Part shown: piece after piece, positions 24,817 through 33,359 of the stretch
Layout: every line of letters starts with the position of its first letter
How positions within the stretch are numbered: position 1 is the stretch's first letter
DNA from: Agromyces bracchium
GTDB taxonomy: Bacteria > Actinomycetota > Actinomycetes > Actinomycetales > Microbacteriaceae
Length of the DNA: 64,000 bases
Assembly (NCBI RefSeq): GCF_009709675.1
Contig: NZ_WMLB01000022.1
Span: forward strand, 161,365 to 225,364
Direction: 5' to 3'
Position numbers and translations under genes: made by a program
Notes under the pieces: generated by a model
Seen by the model: only the letters and a program-made list of their open reading frames with translations
Databases searched by the model: none
What the model was told of the DNA's origin: nothing

Positions 24817-26702
24817 CGGGAGACCCGCTCCTCACCGCGCTCGACGACGAGCAACGCGTCGCTGCCGAGGCGCTCATCGGACCGGTCTGCGTGCTCGCGG
24901 GCGCCGGCACCGGCAAGACCCGCGCGATCACGCACCGCATCGCCTACGGCGTGGCCTCCGGATCGTACGACCCCGCCCGGGTGATGGCGCTCACCTTCAC
25001 GTCGCGCGCGGCCGCGGAGCTGCGCACGCGGCTCCGGGGCCTCGGCGCGGGCACCGTCGCGGCGCGGACCTTCCACGCCGCCGCGCTCGCGCAGCTGAAC
25101 CACTTCTGGCCGATCGTGGTCGGGGGGCCCGCACCGCGGGTGCTCGAGTTCAAGGGGCGCCTGCTCGGCCTCGCCGCGGAGCGGAGCCGGGTGAAGGTCG
25201 ACACCGCGACCCTGCGCGACGTCGCCGCGGAGATCGAGTGGCGGAAGGTCGGCCTCGTCGGCATGGACGACTACCGGGTGCGCCTCGCGTCCCGGGGAGC
25301 GCCCGGCTCCCTCACGGCGGAGCAGATGCTCGCGCTCGTCGAGGCGTACGAGGAATTGAAGGACGAGCGGCGCGCCATCGACTTCGAGGACGTGCTGCTC
25401 GCCACCGCCGGCATGATCGAGTCGGAGCCGGCCGTCGCGATGCAGGTGCGCGAGGCGTACCGGCACTTCGTGGTCGACGAGTACCAGGACGTCTCGCCCG
25501 CGCAGCAGCACCTGCTCGAGCTCTGGCTCGGCGGGCGCCGCGACGTATGCGTCGTCGGCGACGCGAGCCAGACGATCTACTCGTTCGCCGGCGCGAGCGC
25601 CGAGTACCTGCTCGGCTTCGAGCGGCACTACCCGGATGCCACGATGGTGCGGCTCGAACGCAACTACCGGTCGACGCCCGAGATCGTCGACGTCGCGAAC
25701 CGCCTCATGCGGGGGCGGCCCGGCGCGCTGCGCCTCGCGGCGGCGGCCCCCGACGGGGGCGATCCCGCGGCATCCGACGGGTCGGCGCCCGATGGGTCCG
25801 CGGTCGACGGGTCCACGCCCGCCAGGTCCGTGCCCGACGACCGATCCGCGCCCATCGCCGACCCCGCGCCCACACGCGGCGGACGCGCCGCAGCAGACGG
25901 CATCGCGCACGGCCCGGCGCCCGAGGTCGTCGAGTACCCCGACGAGCTCGCCGAGTCGCGCGGCGTCGCCGCCCGGGTGCGCCAGCGCATCGACGCCGGC
26001 ACGCCGCCCGAGTCGATCGCGGTGCTGCTGCGCGTGAACTCGCAGTCCGCGCTGTTCGAGCAGGCGCTCGGCGACGTCGGCGTCTCGGTCCGCGTGCGCG
26101 GGGCGCAGCGCTTCTTCGACCGGCCCGAGGTGCGCGAGGCGGTGCACGCGATCCGCGCGGCCGCGCTCGCGATCGCCGACGAGCCGCTGTTCAAGTCGGT
26201 GAGCGACGTGCTGCGCTCGCTGGGCTGGACCGTCGAGCCGCCGGCCGGCCCGGGCGCCGTGCGCGACCGGTGGGAGTCGCTCAACGCGATCGCCCGCCTC
26301 GTCGACGACCAGCCCGCGGGCACGACCTTCCGCAGGTTCGCCGACGACCTCCGCACCCGTGCCGAGACCCACCACGAGCCCGCCGTCGCGGCCGTCACCA
26401 TCGCGACGCTGCACTCGGCGAAGGGCCTCGAGTGGGACGAAGTGCACCTGCCGGGTCTCACGGAGGGCATGCTGCCCATCGCCTACGCCACCGGGTTCGA
26501 GGCGATCGACGAGGAGCGCCGGCTGCTCTACGTCGGCATCACGCGGGCACGGCGACGGCTGTCTCTGAGCTTCTCGCGCTGGTCGGCCGGGCGTCGAGCG
26601 GAACGGGAGCCGTCGCGCTTCCTCCGGGAGCTCGACATCCGCACTCCGGGTGCATCCCGACCGGCGTCGGCCGCGGGGGCTCCGGCGCGGGCGCGTCGCT
26701 GA
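24813..26702 (+). CDS. uvrD2: UvrD2-like SF1 DNA helicase
   Basis: A 629-residue superfamily 1A helicase: AGAGTGKTRAI, LTFTSRAA, RTFHAAALAQL, VVDEYQDVSPAQQ, GDASQTIYSFAGA, LERNYRST, TLHSAKGLEWDEV and VGITRARRRL. It lacks the C-terminal HRDC domain of mycobacterial UvrD2, ending right after motif VI, and carries a ~60-residue Ala/Asp/Gly/Pro-rich insertion (about residues 310-370) in the second motor domain. GTG at 24813 forms a 4-nt overlap with the nudC stop; GTG at 24801 is the alternative. The last 164 nt overlap an antisense gene. Confidence 0.85.
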   Translation: MTGDPLLTALDDEQRVAAEALIGPVCVLAGAGTGKTRAITHRIAYGVASGSYDPARVMALTFTSRAAAELRTRLRGLGAGTVAARTFHAAALAQLNHFWPIVVGGPAPRVLEFKGRLLGLAAERSRVKVDTATLRDVAAEIEWRKVGLVGMDDYRVRLASRGAPGSLTAEQMLALVEAYEELKDERRAIDFEDVLLATAGMIESEPAVAMQVREAYRHFVVDEYQDVSPAQQHLLELWLGGRRDVCVVGDASQTIYSFAGASAEYLLGFERHYPDATMVRLERNYRSTPEIVDVANRLMRGRPGALRLAAAAPDGGDPAASDGSAPDGSAVDGSTPARSVPDDRSAPIADPAPTRGGRAAADGIAHGPAPEVVEYPDELAESRGVAARVRQRIDAGTPPESIAVLLRVNSQSALFEQALGDVGVSVRVRGAQRFFDRPEVREAVHAIRAAALAIADEPLFKSVSDVLRSLGWTVEPPAGPGAVRDRWESLNAIARLVDDQPAGTTFRRFADDLRTRAETHHEPAVAAVTIATLHSAKGLEWDEVHLPGLTEGMLPIAYATGFEAIDEERRLLYVGITRARRRLSLSFSRWSAGRRAEREPSRFLRELDIRTPGASRPASAAGAPARARR

Positions 26703-27411
26703 CGACCACCGTCGCCGAGTCGAGCGACGAGCGCCCCGTGCGCACGAGGTCGTCGACGACGGATGCCGCGAGTGCGAGCGCCTCGTGCCTCGCACGCCCG
26801 CGGTGCGAGGGTGCGGGCGCGACCGCGAGCTGCGCCGAGATCGCCGGCCACGCGGCATCCGCATCACGCCGCGCGAGGTGCGTGCACCGCAGGCACGGAC
26901 CCGACCCGGGGCGCACGAACGGGCCGACCTCGGCGCCGCGCTCGTCGAAGACCACGGCGAGGTGCGGGACGTCGGCCGCGAGCCAGGGCAGGTGGGTCGC
27001 GGGCGGGATGATGCGGGCGGCGAGCAGCACCGCGGCATCCGTCGTCGTCGGGTCGGCGTCGGACGCGAGGACCGGGCGATGCCCGAGGCGGAGGAGCGCG
27101 GTGCCGAGGTCGTCGATGAATGGCGCGGGACCGGCGAGCGCGACGACGCCGGAGGCCGGGGGAGCCGGGTCGAGGAGGCACGCGGGTTCGAGCCGGTCGA
27201 GCAGCGCGTCGATGCGCCCCGGGTCGCCGCCGAGTGCGGCGCCGATCGTGTGCAGTGTCGCGCGCGACGCCCCCGCTGCGAGGGCCGTGAGCAGGCCGGT
27301 CTCGAGCGCGCCGGGATCATCGAGCACGGCGATGGGGCGGACGCCGCCGAGCTGCAGTGTGGTCGGCGAGCGCCACACCTGGGGGAGTGCCGGGTCGAGT
27401 CGGGGCGTCAT
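26539..27411 (-). CDS. ThiF/E1-like protein (TOMM cyclodehydratase-related, Rv3196-like)
   Basis: A 290-residue protein similar to the E1-like domain of TOMM/cyclodehydratase proteins. The GPCLRCTHLARRDADAAWP segment (C173, C176) is characteristic, and a second pair, CGC (257-259), completes a likely structural zinc site. No clear ATP-binding GxGxxG is seen, so it may bind a peptide rather than adenylate it. In mycobacteria Rv3196 occupies the same place. Its last 164 nt, including the second Cys pair, overlap the 3' end of the uvrD2-like gene on the other strand. It follows the DUF2342 gene on the same strand and may be co-transcribed with it. Confidence 0.65.
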   Translation of the reverse strand: MTPRLDPALPQVWRSPTTLQLGGVRPIAVLDDPGALETGLLTALAAGASRATLHTIGAALGGDPGRIDALLDRLEPACLLDPAPPASGVVALAGPAPFIDDLGTALLRLGHRPVLASDADPTTTDAAVLLAARIIPPATHLPWLAADVPHLAVVFDERGAEVGPFVRPGSGPCLRCTHLARRDADAAWPAISAQLAVAPAPSHRGRARHEALALAASVVDDLVRTGRSSLDSATVVVSDAPAPEPPRPTPVGMHPECGCRAPGGSATAPVPLDARPTSARSSETAVAVPA

Positions 27412-27536
27412 GCGGGCAGCATGCCGCAGCGACCGGTGCCGCGTCGCCGAGCGTCCACAGGCCGATGGCGCCGATCGAGGCCAAGCGCGCGACGGCCCGA
27501 CGACGGAGGTCGGGACGAGCAGAGGGAGCGCCGCGC

Positions 27537-29009
27537 TCAGGCCGAGCGCGGACCGTCCTCCGGGCCGTCGTCGGACTCGCCCTCGGACCCGCCCTCCGAG
27601 GTGTCGTCGTCCGCGGCATCCGCCGGCGGCAGGTCGCCCCGCAGCAGCGCCTCGAGCGCCTCGTCGAACTCCGCGTCGGCCTCGCCGCCCGCTTCCCCGC
27701 CCGCGGCGAGCCGCGCCGCGAGCGGCGCCGGGTCGTCGAGGTCGGCCGCGGTCGGCAGGAGGTCGGGGTGCGCCCACAGGGCGTCGCGACCGGCGATGCC
27801 GACCGCGTCGGTCACCGCGCGCCACATGGCCGCGGCGTCGCGCAGGCGACGCGGGCGCAGTTCGAGGCCGACGAGCGTCGCGAGCGCGGATTCGGCCGGG
27901 CCCCCGGTCGCGCGGCGACGGCGGATGGTCTCGGCGACGGCGTCGGACTTCGGCAGGCGGGACGTGGCATCCGCCGTCACCACGTCAACCCAGCCCTCGA
28001 CGAGCGCGAGCATCGTCTCGAGGCGGCCGAGCGCCGCCTCCTGCTCCGGGCTCTTGGGGCGGAGCAACGCGCCGTTCGCGACCGCGTCGCGCAGTTCGTC
28101 GGTGTTCGACGGGTCGAAGCCCTCTGCGAGCTGCTCGAGGCGCTCGACGTCGACGTCGATGCCGCGCGCGAAGGCCGTGATCGCCGTGATGAGGTGCAGG
28201 CGCAGCCAGCGGGCGTGGCGGAAGAGGCGCGCGTGCGCGAGCTCGCGCACCGCGAGGTAGAGCTCGACCTGGTCGGTCGGGATGTCGAGGCCCTCGCCGA
28301 ACTCGACGACGTTCTCGGGCAGGAGCGCGGCGCGGCCGTCTTCGAGCAGGGGCAGCCCGACGTCGCCGCCCGAGACCACCTCGGTCGAGAGCTGCCCGAC
28401 GACCTGGCCGAGCTGCATGGCGAACATCGCGCCGCCGATGCCGCGCATCATGCGGCTCGCGCCCTGCACCATCGAGCGCAGCTCCTCGGGCGCCTGCTCG
28501 CTCATGACGCGGGTGAGGGAGTCGGCGATGCTCGTCGCGACGGGCTCGGCGAGCTGCGTCCAGATCGGCATGGTCGCCGCGGCCCACGAGCGGCGGGTGA
28601 GCAGCTCGGGCGTGCCGGGAAGCGCCGAGACCTCCACGGCCTCGTCGAGCCAGAGGGCGGCGAGGTCGAAGGCGCGGTCGAGGCGCTCGGTCTCGGCGGC
28701 CGCGATCTGGCGTTGGCCGGTCGACGCACGCTGCTCGGCCTGGCGGAGCGCGAGCGACCAGTCGATGCCCTCCTCCTCGGAGCGCTGCATCGCCTGCTGG
28801 AGCTGGCTGAAGAGCGCCGCGAGGCTCGCGGGATCGTTCGGCAGACCGGCCGCCCCGGCGAGCTTCGACGGGTCGATGCCGCCCGAACCGGACAGCAGTT
28901 CCCGCAGCATGTCGCGGAACTCGTCCTCGGGGTCGCGGTCGGGCTCCTGGTCGCGTTCGGCCACTCGGGCCACCTCCCTCGCTTCGCGCTCAACGCTACC
29001 GCCGGTCAT
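27537..29009 (-). CDS. DUF2342 zinc-dependent metalloprotease-like protein
   Basis: A 490-residue protein of the DUF2342 family (earlier named coenzyme F420 biosynthesis-associated protein; Rv3195 type). The DPEDEFRDMLRELLSG N-terminus is typical. The family metal motif appears as RELAHARLFRHARWL near the middle, with a conserved downstream Glu-rich helix. Family members are predicted zincins; no substrate is known. The C-terminal ~60 residues are acidic and low-complexity. ATG 29009 has GAGGA 5 nt upstream and a -10 at 29030-29035; GTG at 28964, also preceded by GGGAGG, is an alternative. Confidence 0.8.
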   Translation of the reverse strand: MTGGSVEREAREVARVAERDQEPDRDPEDEFRDMLRELLSGSGGIDPSKLAGAAGLPNDPASLAALFSQLQQAMQRSEEEGIDWSLALRQAEQRASTGQRQIAAAETERLDRAFDLAALWLDEAVEVSALPGTPELLTRRSWAAATMPIWTQLAEPVATSIADSLTRVMSEQAPEELRSMVQGASRMMRGIGGAMFAMQLGQVVGQLSTEVVSGGDVGLPLLEDGRAALLPENVVEFGEGLDIPTDQVELYLAVRELAHARLFRHARWLRLHLITAITAFARGIDVDVERLEQLAEGFDPSNTDELRDAVANGALLRPKSPEQEAALGRLETMLALVEGWVDVVTADATSRLPKSDAVAETIRRRRATGGPAESALATLVGLELRPRRLRDAAAMWRAVTDAVGIAGRDALWAHPDLLPTAADLDDPAPLAARLAAGGEAGGEADAEFDEALEALLRGDLPPADAADDDTSEGGSEGESDDGPEDGPRSA

Positions 29010-29029
29010 CTGCGTCCTCGCCGGGAAAT

Positions 29030-29039
29030 GGCCTAGGCT
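29030..29039. promoter_or_regulatory. overlapping divergent -10 elements
   Basis: The sequence GGCCTAGGCT contains TAGGCC on the minus strand (29030-29035) and TAGGCT on the plus strand (29034-29039), sharing two bases. They could drive the DUF2342 gene and the Lon-like gene in opposite directions in a mutually exclusive way. Confidence 0.5.
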
Positions 29040-29110
29040 GACCCCTCGGGTGTCCGCCCGTCGCGAACAGTGCCGGGTTCCCCGCGGGCGCTCGGGAAGG
29101 ACCACGGCGG

Positions 29111-30250
29111 ATGACGCTCTTCGGCGGCCCTGGCGACGACCGGCCGGTGCCCGTGGCCGTGCCCGATGGCGGCGCGCCGCGACGTTCGCGTCGCGAGCGG
29201 ATCGGCTGGACGGCCATCGCGATCGCCGCCGTCGTCGGCCTCGGCTTCGCGCTGCTGCCGACGCCGTACGTCATCCAGCAGGCCGGGCCCGTCTACGACA
29301 CGCTCGGCACGACCGAGGTCGACGGCGAGGAGGTCCCGCTCATCGAGGTCCCCGACGAGGAGACCTTCCCGACCGAGGGTTCGCTCGACCTGCTCACCGT
29401 CTCGGCGATCGGTCGACCCGGTGCGACCCCCGGATGGCTCGACGTCGCCGCGGCCTGGCTCGACCCGCGGCGTGCGGTGCTGCCGCTCGAGGTGCTGTAC
29501 CCGCCCGGCATCAGCACCGAGGACCGCGACGCGGCGAACGAGGCGCAGATGGTCGACTCGCAGCAGGACGCGATCGCGGCCGCCCTCGTCGAGCTCGGCT
29601 ACGACTTCCCGCGCGACGTGGTCGTGCAGGGCGTGGGCGAGGGGACGCCCGCCGAAGGCGTGATCGAGGAGGGCGACGTCATCCGCTCGGTCGACGGCAC
29701 CGAGGTGAACTCGGTCGACGAACTGCGCACCGCGCTCGGCGAGCACGGGACCGAGACGCCCGCCGAGATCGGGATCGTCCGCGACGGCGAGGAGCTCACC
29801 GTCGAGGCGACGCCCGCGGCGAACGGAGACAACGCCGTGCTCGGCGTCGGCGTGCGCATGCGGTACGAGTTCCCGATCGACGTGGAGATCCAGCTCAACG
29901 ACGTCGGCGGCCCGAGCGCGGGCATGATGTTCGCCCTCGGCATCGTCGACACGCTGACGCCCGAGGCGATGACGGGCGGCGAGAACATCGCGGGCACGGG
30001 GACGATCGACTCCGACGGGACCGTCGGCCCCATCGGCGGAATCCGCCAGAAGCTGTGGGGCGCGCTCGACGCCGACTCCCCGTGGTTCCTCGCCCCCGAG
30101 GCGAACTGCGACGAGGTCGTCGGCAACGTGCCCGACGGGCTCGAGGTGTTCGCGGTCGGCACGCTCGACGAGGCGCGCAGCATCGTCGAGACGATCGGCG
30201 AGGGCGGCGACACGTCCGGCTTCCGGAGCTGCGACGCCGTCGTCGGCTGA
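29111..30250 (+). CDS. Lon-like PDZ membrane protease (S16, YlbL type)
   Basis: A 379-residue protein with one N-terminal membrane helix (IGWTAIAIAAVVGLGFALL), an extracytoplasmic region, a PDZ domain (about 180-245: DVVVQGVGEGTPAEGVIEEGDVIRSVDG) and a Lon-type proteolytic domain with the Ser/Lys dyad S269 (GGPSAGMM) and K314 (GIRQKLWGA). No ATPase domain is present, as in Bacillus YlbL and Rv3194c. It probably degrades regulatory or damaged proteins at the outer membrane face; YlbL is involved in recovery from DNA damage. The start is preceded by GGAAGGACC. Confidence 0.9.
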   Translation: MTLFGGPGDDRPVPVAVPDGGAPRRSRRERIGWTAIAIAAVVGLGFALLPTPYVIQQAGPVYDTLGTTEVDGEEVPLIEVPDEETFPTEGSLDLLTVSAIGRPGATPGWLDVAAAWLDPRRAVLPLEVLYPPGISTEDRDAANEAQMVDSQQDAIAAALVELGYDFPRDVVVQGVGEGTPAEGVIEEGDVIRSVDGTEVNSVDELRTALGEHGTETPAEIGIVRDGEELTVEATPAANGDNAVLGVGVRMRYEFPIDVEIQLNDVGGPSAGMMFALGIVDTLTPEAMTGGENIAGTGTIDSDGTVGPIGGIRQKLWGALDADSPWFLAPEANCDEVVGNVPDGLEVFAVGTLDEARSIVETIGEGGDTSGFRSCDAVVG

Positions 30251-30262
30251 AGACCGCCCCGA

Positions 30263-30294
30263 GGCATCCGCCCCGGTGTTCGGTGACGGATGCC
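30263..30294 (+). terminator. possible stem-loop after the Lon-like gene
   Basis: GGCATCCG (30263-30270) and CGGATGCC (30287-30294) are perfect complements with a 16-nt loop, 12 nt past the stop codon. A weak terminator is possible, since the next gene has its own upstream region. Confidence 0.4.
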
Positions 30295-30407
30295 GCGGCC
30301 GGCGTTCGCCCGGAGCGGAGCCGCGCGGCCCGCCTCGCCAGCCGTTTCCAAGAAAGCCGACCATAGGATGGGAATCCGATCCCGTCCCGACCCGAATGAG
30401 GCCGAGA

Positions 30408-33359
30408 GTGTCCACAGCACAGTCGCAGGAACCGAGGACGACGCGCCGACGCGCTCCGATCGCGATCACGATCGGCATCGTGGGTGCGCTCGTCGTCGCG
30501 TTCTTCGTGTTCGCCGGTATCTACGCGGATATCCGGTGGTACGACCAGCTCGGATTCCTCGAGGTGCTGACGACCGAGTGGATCACGCGCATCGTGCTCT
30601 TCTTCGTCGGGTTCATCGCCATGGCGCTGCCGGTCTGGCTGTCGATCCAGATCGCCTATCGGACCCGTCCGGTGTACGCGAAACTCAATTCGCAACTGGA
30701 TCGTTATCAGGAGATCTTCGAGCCGCTGCGCCGCCTCGCGATGTACGGCATCCCGGCCGTGCTGGGCATCTTCGCGGGCGTCTCGACCGCGAGCCGCTGG
30801 GACTCGGTGCTCGCCTGGCTGAACCGCACGCCGTTCGGCTCCGTCGATCCGCAGTTCGGCTTCGACATCGGCTTCTACGTCTTCGAGCTGCCCTTCTACC
30901 GCTCCGTCGTCGGCTTCGCGTCGGCGGTCGTGCTGCTCTCGGGCCTGCTCGTCATCGCGACGAACTACCTCTACGGCGCGATCCGCGTGAGCGGCCGTGA
31001 GGTCGTCATCTCGAAGGCCGCCCGCATCCAGATCGCGATCACCGCAGGGCTCTACCTGCTGCTGCAGGCCGTCAGCATCTGGTTCGACCAGTACGCCACG
31101 GTCACCGAGACCGGGTCGCTCATCACGGGTGCCTCGTACACCGACGTGTTCGCGACGATCCCCGGCCGGCAGATCCTGTCGGTCATCGCCGCCGTCGTGG
31201 CGATCCTGTTCTTCATCACCGCGATCCTCGGCCGGTGGCGGCTGCCGCTCGTCGGCGCGGTGCTGCTCATCGTGTCGAGCCTGCTCATCGGCTCGCTCTA
31301 CCCGTGGGTCGTGCAGCGCTTCCAGGTCGACCCGAGCGCGCGTGCGCTCGAGGCGCCCTACATCGAGCGGAACATCGACGAGACGCGCGACGCGTTCGGC
31401 GTCGCCGACATCGAGGAGATCCCCTACGAGGCCGAGACGGATGCCGAGCCGGGCGCGCTGCGCTCCGATGCGGCGACGACCGCGAGCATCCGCCTCATGG
31501 ACCCCGCCGTCATCAGCCCGGCGTTCCGCCAGCTCGAGCAGTTCCGCCAGTACTACCAGTTCCCCGAGATGCTCGACGTCGACCGGTACGAGATCGACGG
31601 GCAGTCGCAGGACACGGTCGTCGCGATCCGCGACCTCAACCTCGAGGGCCTGAACGACGCGCAGACGTGGTTCAACTCGCACCTCGTCTACACCCACGGC
31701 TACGGCCTGGTCGCCGCGGCCGGCAACCAGCGTTCGAGCGACGGGCAGCCCGTGTTCCTCGAGTCGGGCATCCCGTCGAGCGGCACGCTGCCCGAGTTCG
31801 AGCCGCGCGTCTACTTCGGCGAGAACTCGCCCGACTACTCCATCGTGGGCGCGCCCGAGGGCGCGTCGCCGATCGAGCTCGACTACCCGGCGGGCGGTGA
31901 GGGCGAACCGCAGCAGACCACGTTCACCGGCGACGGTGGACCCGTGCTCGACAACGTCTTCACGAAGCTCGTCTACGCGCTGAAGTTCCAGTCCGAGCAG
32001 ATCTTCCTCTCCGACCAGGTCTCGAACGAGTCGCAGATCCTCTACGACCGCAACCCGATCGAGCGCGTGCAGAAGGTCGCGCCGTACCTGACCCTCGACA
32101 GCGACACCTACCCGTCGGTGGTCGACGGTCGCCTCGTCTGGATCGTCGACGGCTACACGCTCTCCGACCAGTACCCGTACTCGAACAAGGTCAGCTACAG
32201 CGAGGCGATCTCCGACAGCGAGTCGGTGCAGCAGCCGCTCGCGTTCGACGAGGTCAACTACATCCGCAACTCGGTGAAGGCCACGGTCGACGCGTACGAC
32301 GGCAAGGTGACCCTCTACGCGTGGGACACCGAGGACCCGATCCTGGAGACGTGGCAGAAGGTCTTCCCCAACGCGATCGAGCCGATCAGCGAGATGTCGG
32401 GCGAGCTCATGAGCCACGTGCGCTACCCGGCCGACCTGTTCAAGATGCAGCGCGCGGTGCTCGGCCGCTACCACGTGACCGACCCGGTGACGTTCTACTC
32501 GCGTGAGGACGCGTGGACGACGCCGCTCGACCCGACGCAGAGCGCGGCGACCTCGTTCCTGCAGCCGCCGTACTACCTGACCATGCAGATGCCCGGCCAG
32601 GAGGCACCGACCTACTCGATCTACTCGACGTTCATCCCCGAGGCGCGCGGCAGCGCGAGCCGCAACGTGCTGCGCGGGTACCTCGCGGTCGATTCCGACG
32701 CGGGCGCGACCGACGGCGAACGTGCAGAGGGCTACGGCAAGCTGAGGCTCCTGTCGCTGCCCGAGGACGACAACGTGCCCGGCCCCGGCCAGGTGCAGAA
32801 CACCTTCAACTCCGATCCGACCGTGTCGCAGTCGCTGAACCTGCTGAAGCAGGGCCAGTCCGACGTGATCAACGGCAACCTGCTCACCGTGCCCGTCGGC
32901 GGCGGCCTGCTCTACGTCCAGCCGGTCTACGTCCAGTCGACCGGTGAGACGAGCTACCCGCTCCTGCAGAAGGTGCTGGTCGCGTTCGGCGACGAGATCG
33001 CCTTCCAGGACACGCTCGACGAGGCGTTGAACGTGCTGTTCGGCGGCGACTCCGGCGCGGCCGCGGGCGACGAGGAGGTCGAACCGACCACGCCCGGCGA
33101 GGGCGAGACCGGCGGCGAGGGCGAGGCGCCCCCGACGACGGAGGACACCGAGCTGCAGTCCCTGCTCAACCGGGCCCGCCAGGCGATCGAGGACAAGCAG
33201 CAGGCGCTGCAGGACGGCGACTGGGTGGCCTACGGTGCGGCCGACGCGGAGCTCGCCGAGATCATCTCGGAGCTCATCGTCCTCGCGGAGGACGGCGCGA
33301 GCTCGACGGACACCCCGTCGACGGAGGCGCCGTCGACCGAGGAACCGTCGAACGGCTGA
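30408..33359 (+). CDS. UPF0182 large membrane protein
   Basis: A 983-residue protein of UPF0182 (Rv3193c type). The N-terminal ~330 residues contain about seven membrane helices, including the conserved YADIRWYDQLGF and WLNRTPFGSVDPQFGFDIGFYVFELPF segments; the long remainder is an extracytoplasmic domain with conserved aromatic and NYIRNSVKATVDAYDG motifs. The last ~100 residues are Glu/Thr/Pro-rich and disordered. The molecular role is unknown. GTG at 30408 has GAGG 6 nt upstream; ATG 30396 is an alternative without SD. Its stop overlaps the methyltransferase start. Confidence 0.92.
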   Translation: MSTAQSQEPRTTRRRAPIAITIGIVGALVVAFFVFAGIYADIRWYDQLGFLEVLTTEWITRIVLFFVGFIAMALPVWLSIQIAYRTRPVYAKLNSQLDRYQEIFEPLRRLAMYGIPAVLGIFAGVSTASRWDSVLAWLNRTPFGSVDPQFGFDIGFYVFELPFYRSVVGFASAVVLLSGLLVIATNYLYGAIRVSGREVVISKAARIQIAITAGLYLLLQAVSIWFDQYATVTETGSLITGASYTDVFATIPGRQILSVIAAVVAILFFITAILGRWRLPLVGAVLLIVSSLLIGSLYPWVVQRFQVDPSARALEAPYIERNIDETRDAFGVADIEEIPYEAETDAEPGALRSDAATTASIRLMDPAVISPAFRQLEQFRQYYQFPEMLDVDRYEIDGQSQDTVVAIRDLNLEGLNDAQTWFNSHLVYTHGYGLVAAAGNQRSSDGQPVFLESGIPSSGTLPEFEPRVYFGENSPDYSIVGAPEGASPIELDYPAGGEGEPQQTTFTGDGGPVLDNVFTKLVYALKFQSEQIFLSDQVSNESQILYDRNPIERVQKVAPYLTLDSDTYPSVVDGRLVWIVDGYTLSDQYPYSNKVSYSEAISDSESVQQPLAFDEVNYIRNSVKATVDAYDGKVTLYAWDTEDPILETWQKVFPNAIEPISEMSGELMSHVRYPADLFKMQRAVLGRYHVTDPVTFYSREDAWTTPLDPTQSAATSFLQPPYYLTMQMPGQEAPTYSIYSTFIPEARGSASRNVLRGYLAVDSDAGATDGERAEGYGKLRLLSLPEDDNVPGPGQVQNTFNSDPTVSQSLNLLKQGQSDVINGNLLTVPVGGGLLYVQPVYVQSTGETSYPLLQKVLVAFGDEIAFQDTLDEALNVLFGGDSGAAAGDEEVEPTTPGEGETGGEGEAPPTTEDTELQSLLNRARQAIEDKQQALQDGDWVAYGAADAELAEIISELIVLAEDGASSTDTPSTEAPSTEEPSNG

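Noticed and set aside
27412..27536. Additional gene between the ThiF-like and DUF2342 genes
   Set aside because: The 125-nt gap has no start with SD and no conserved reading frame.
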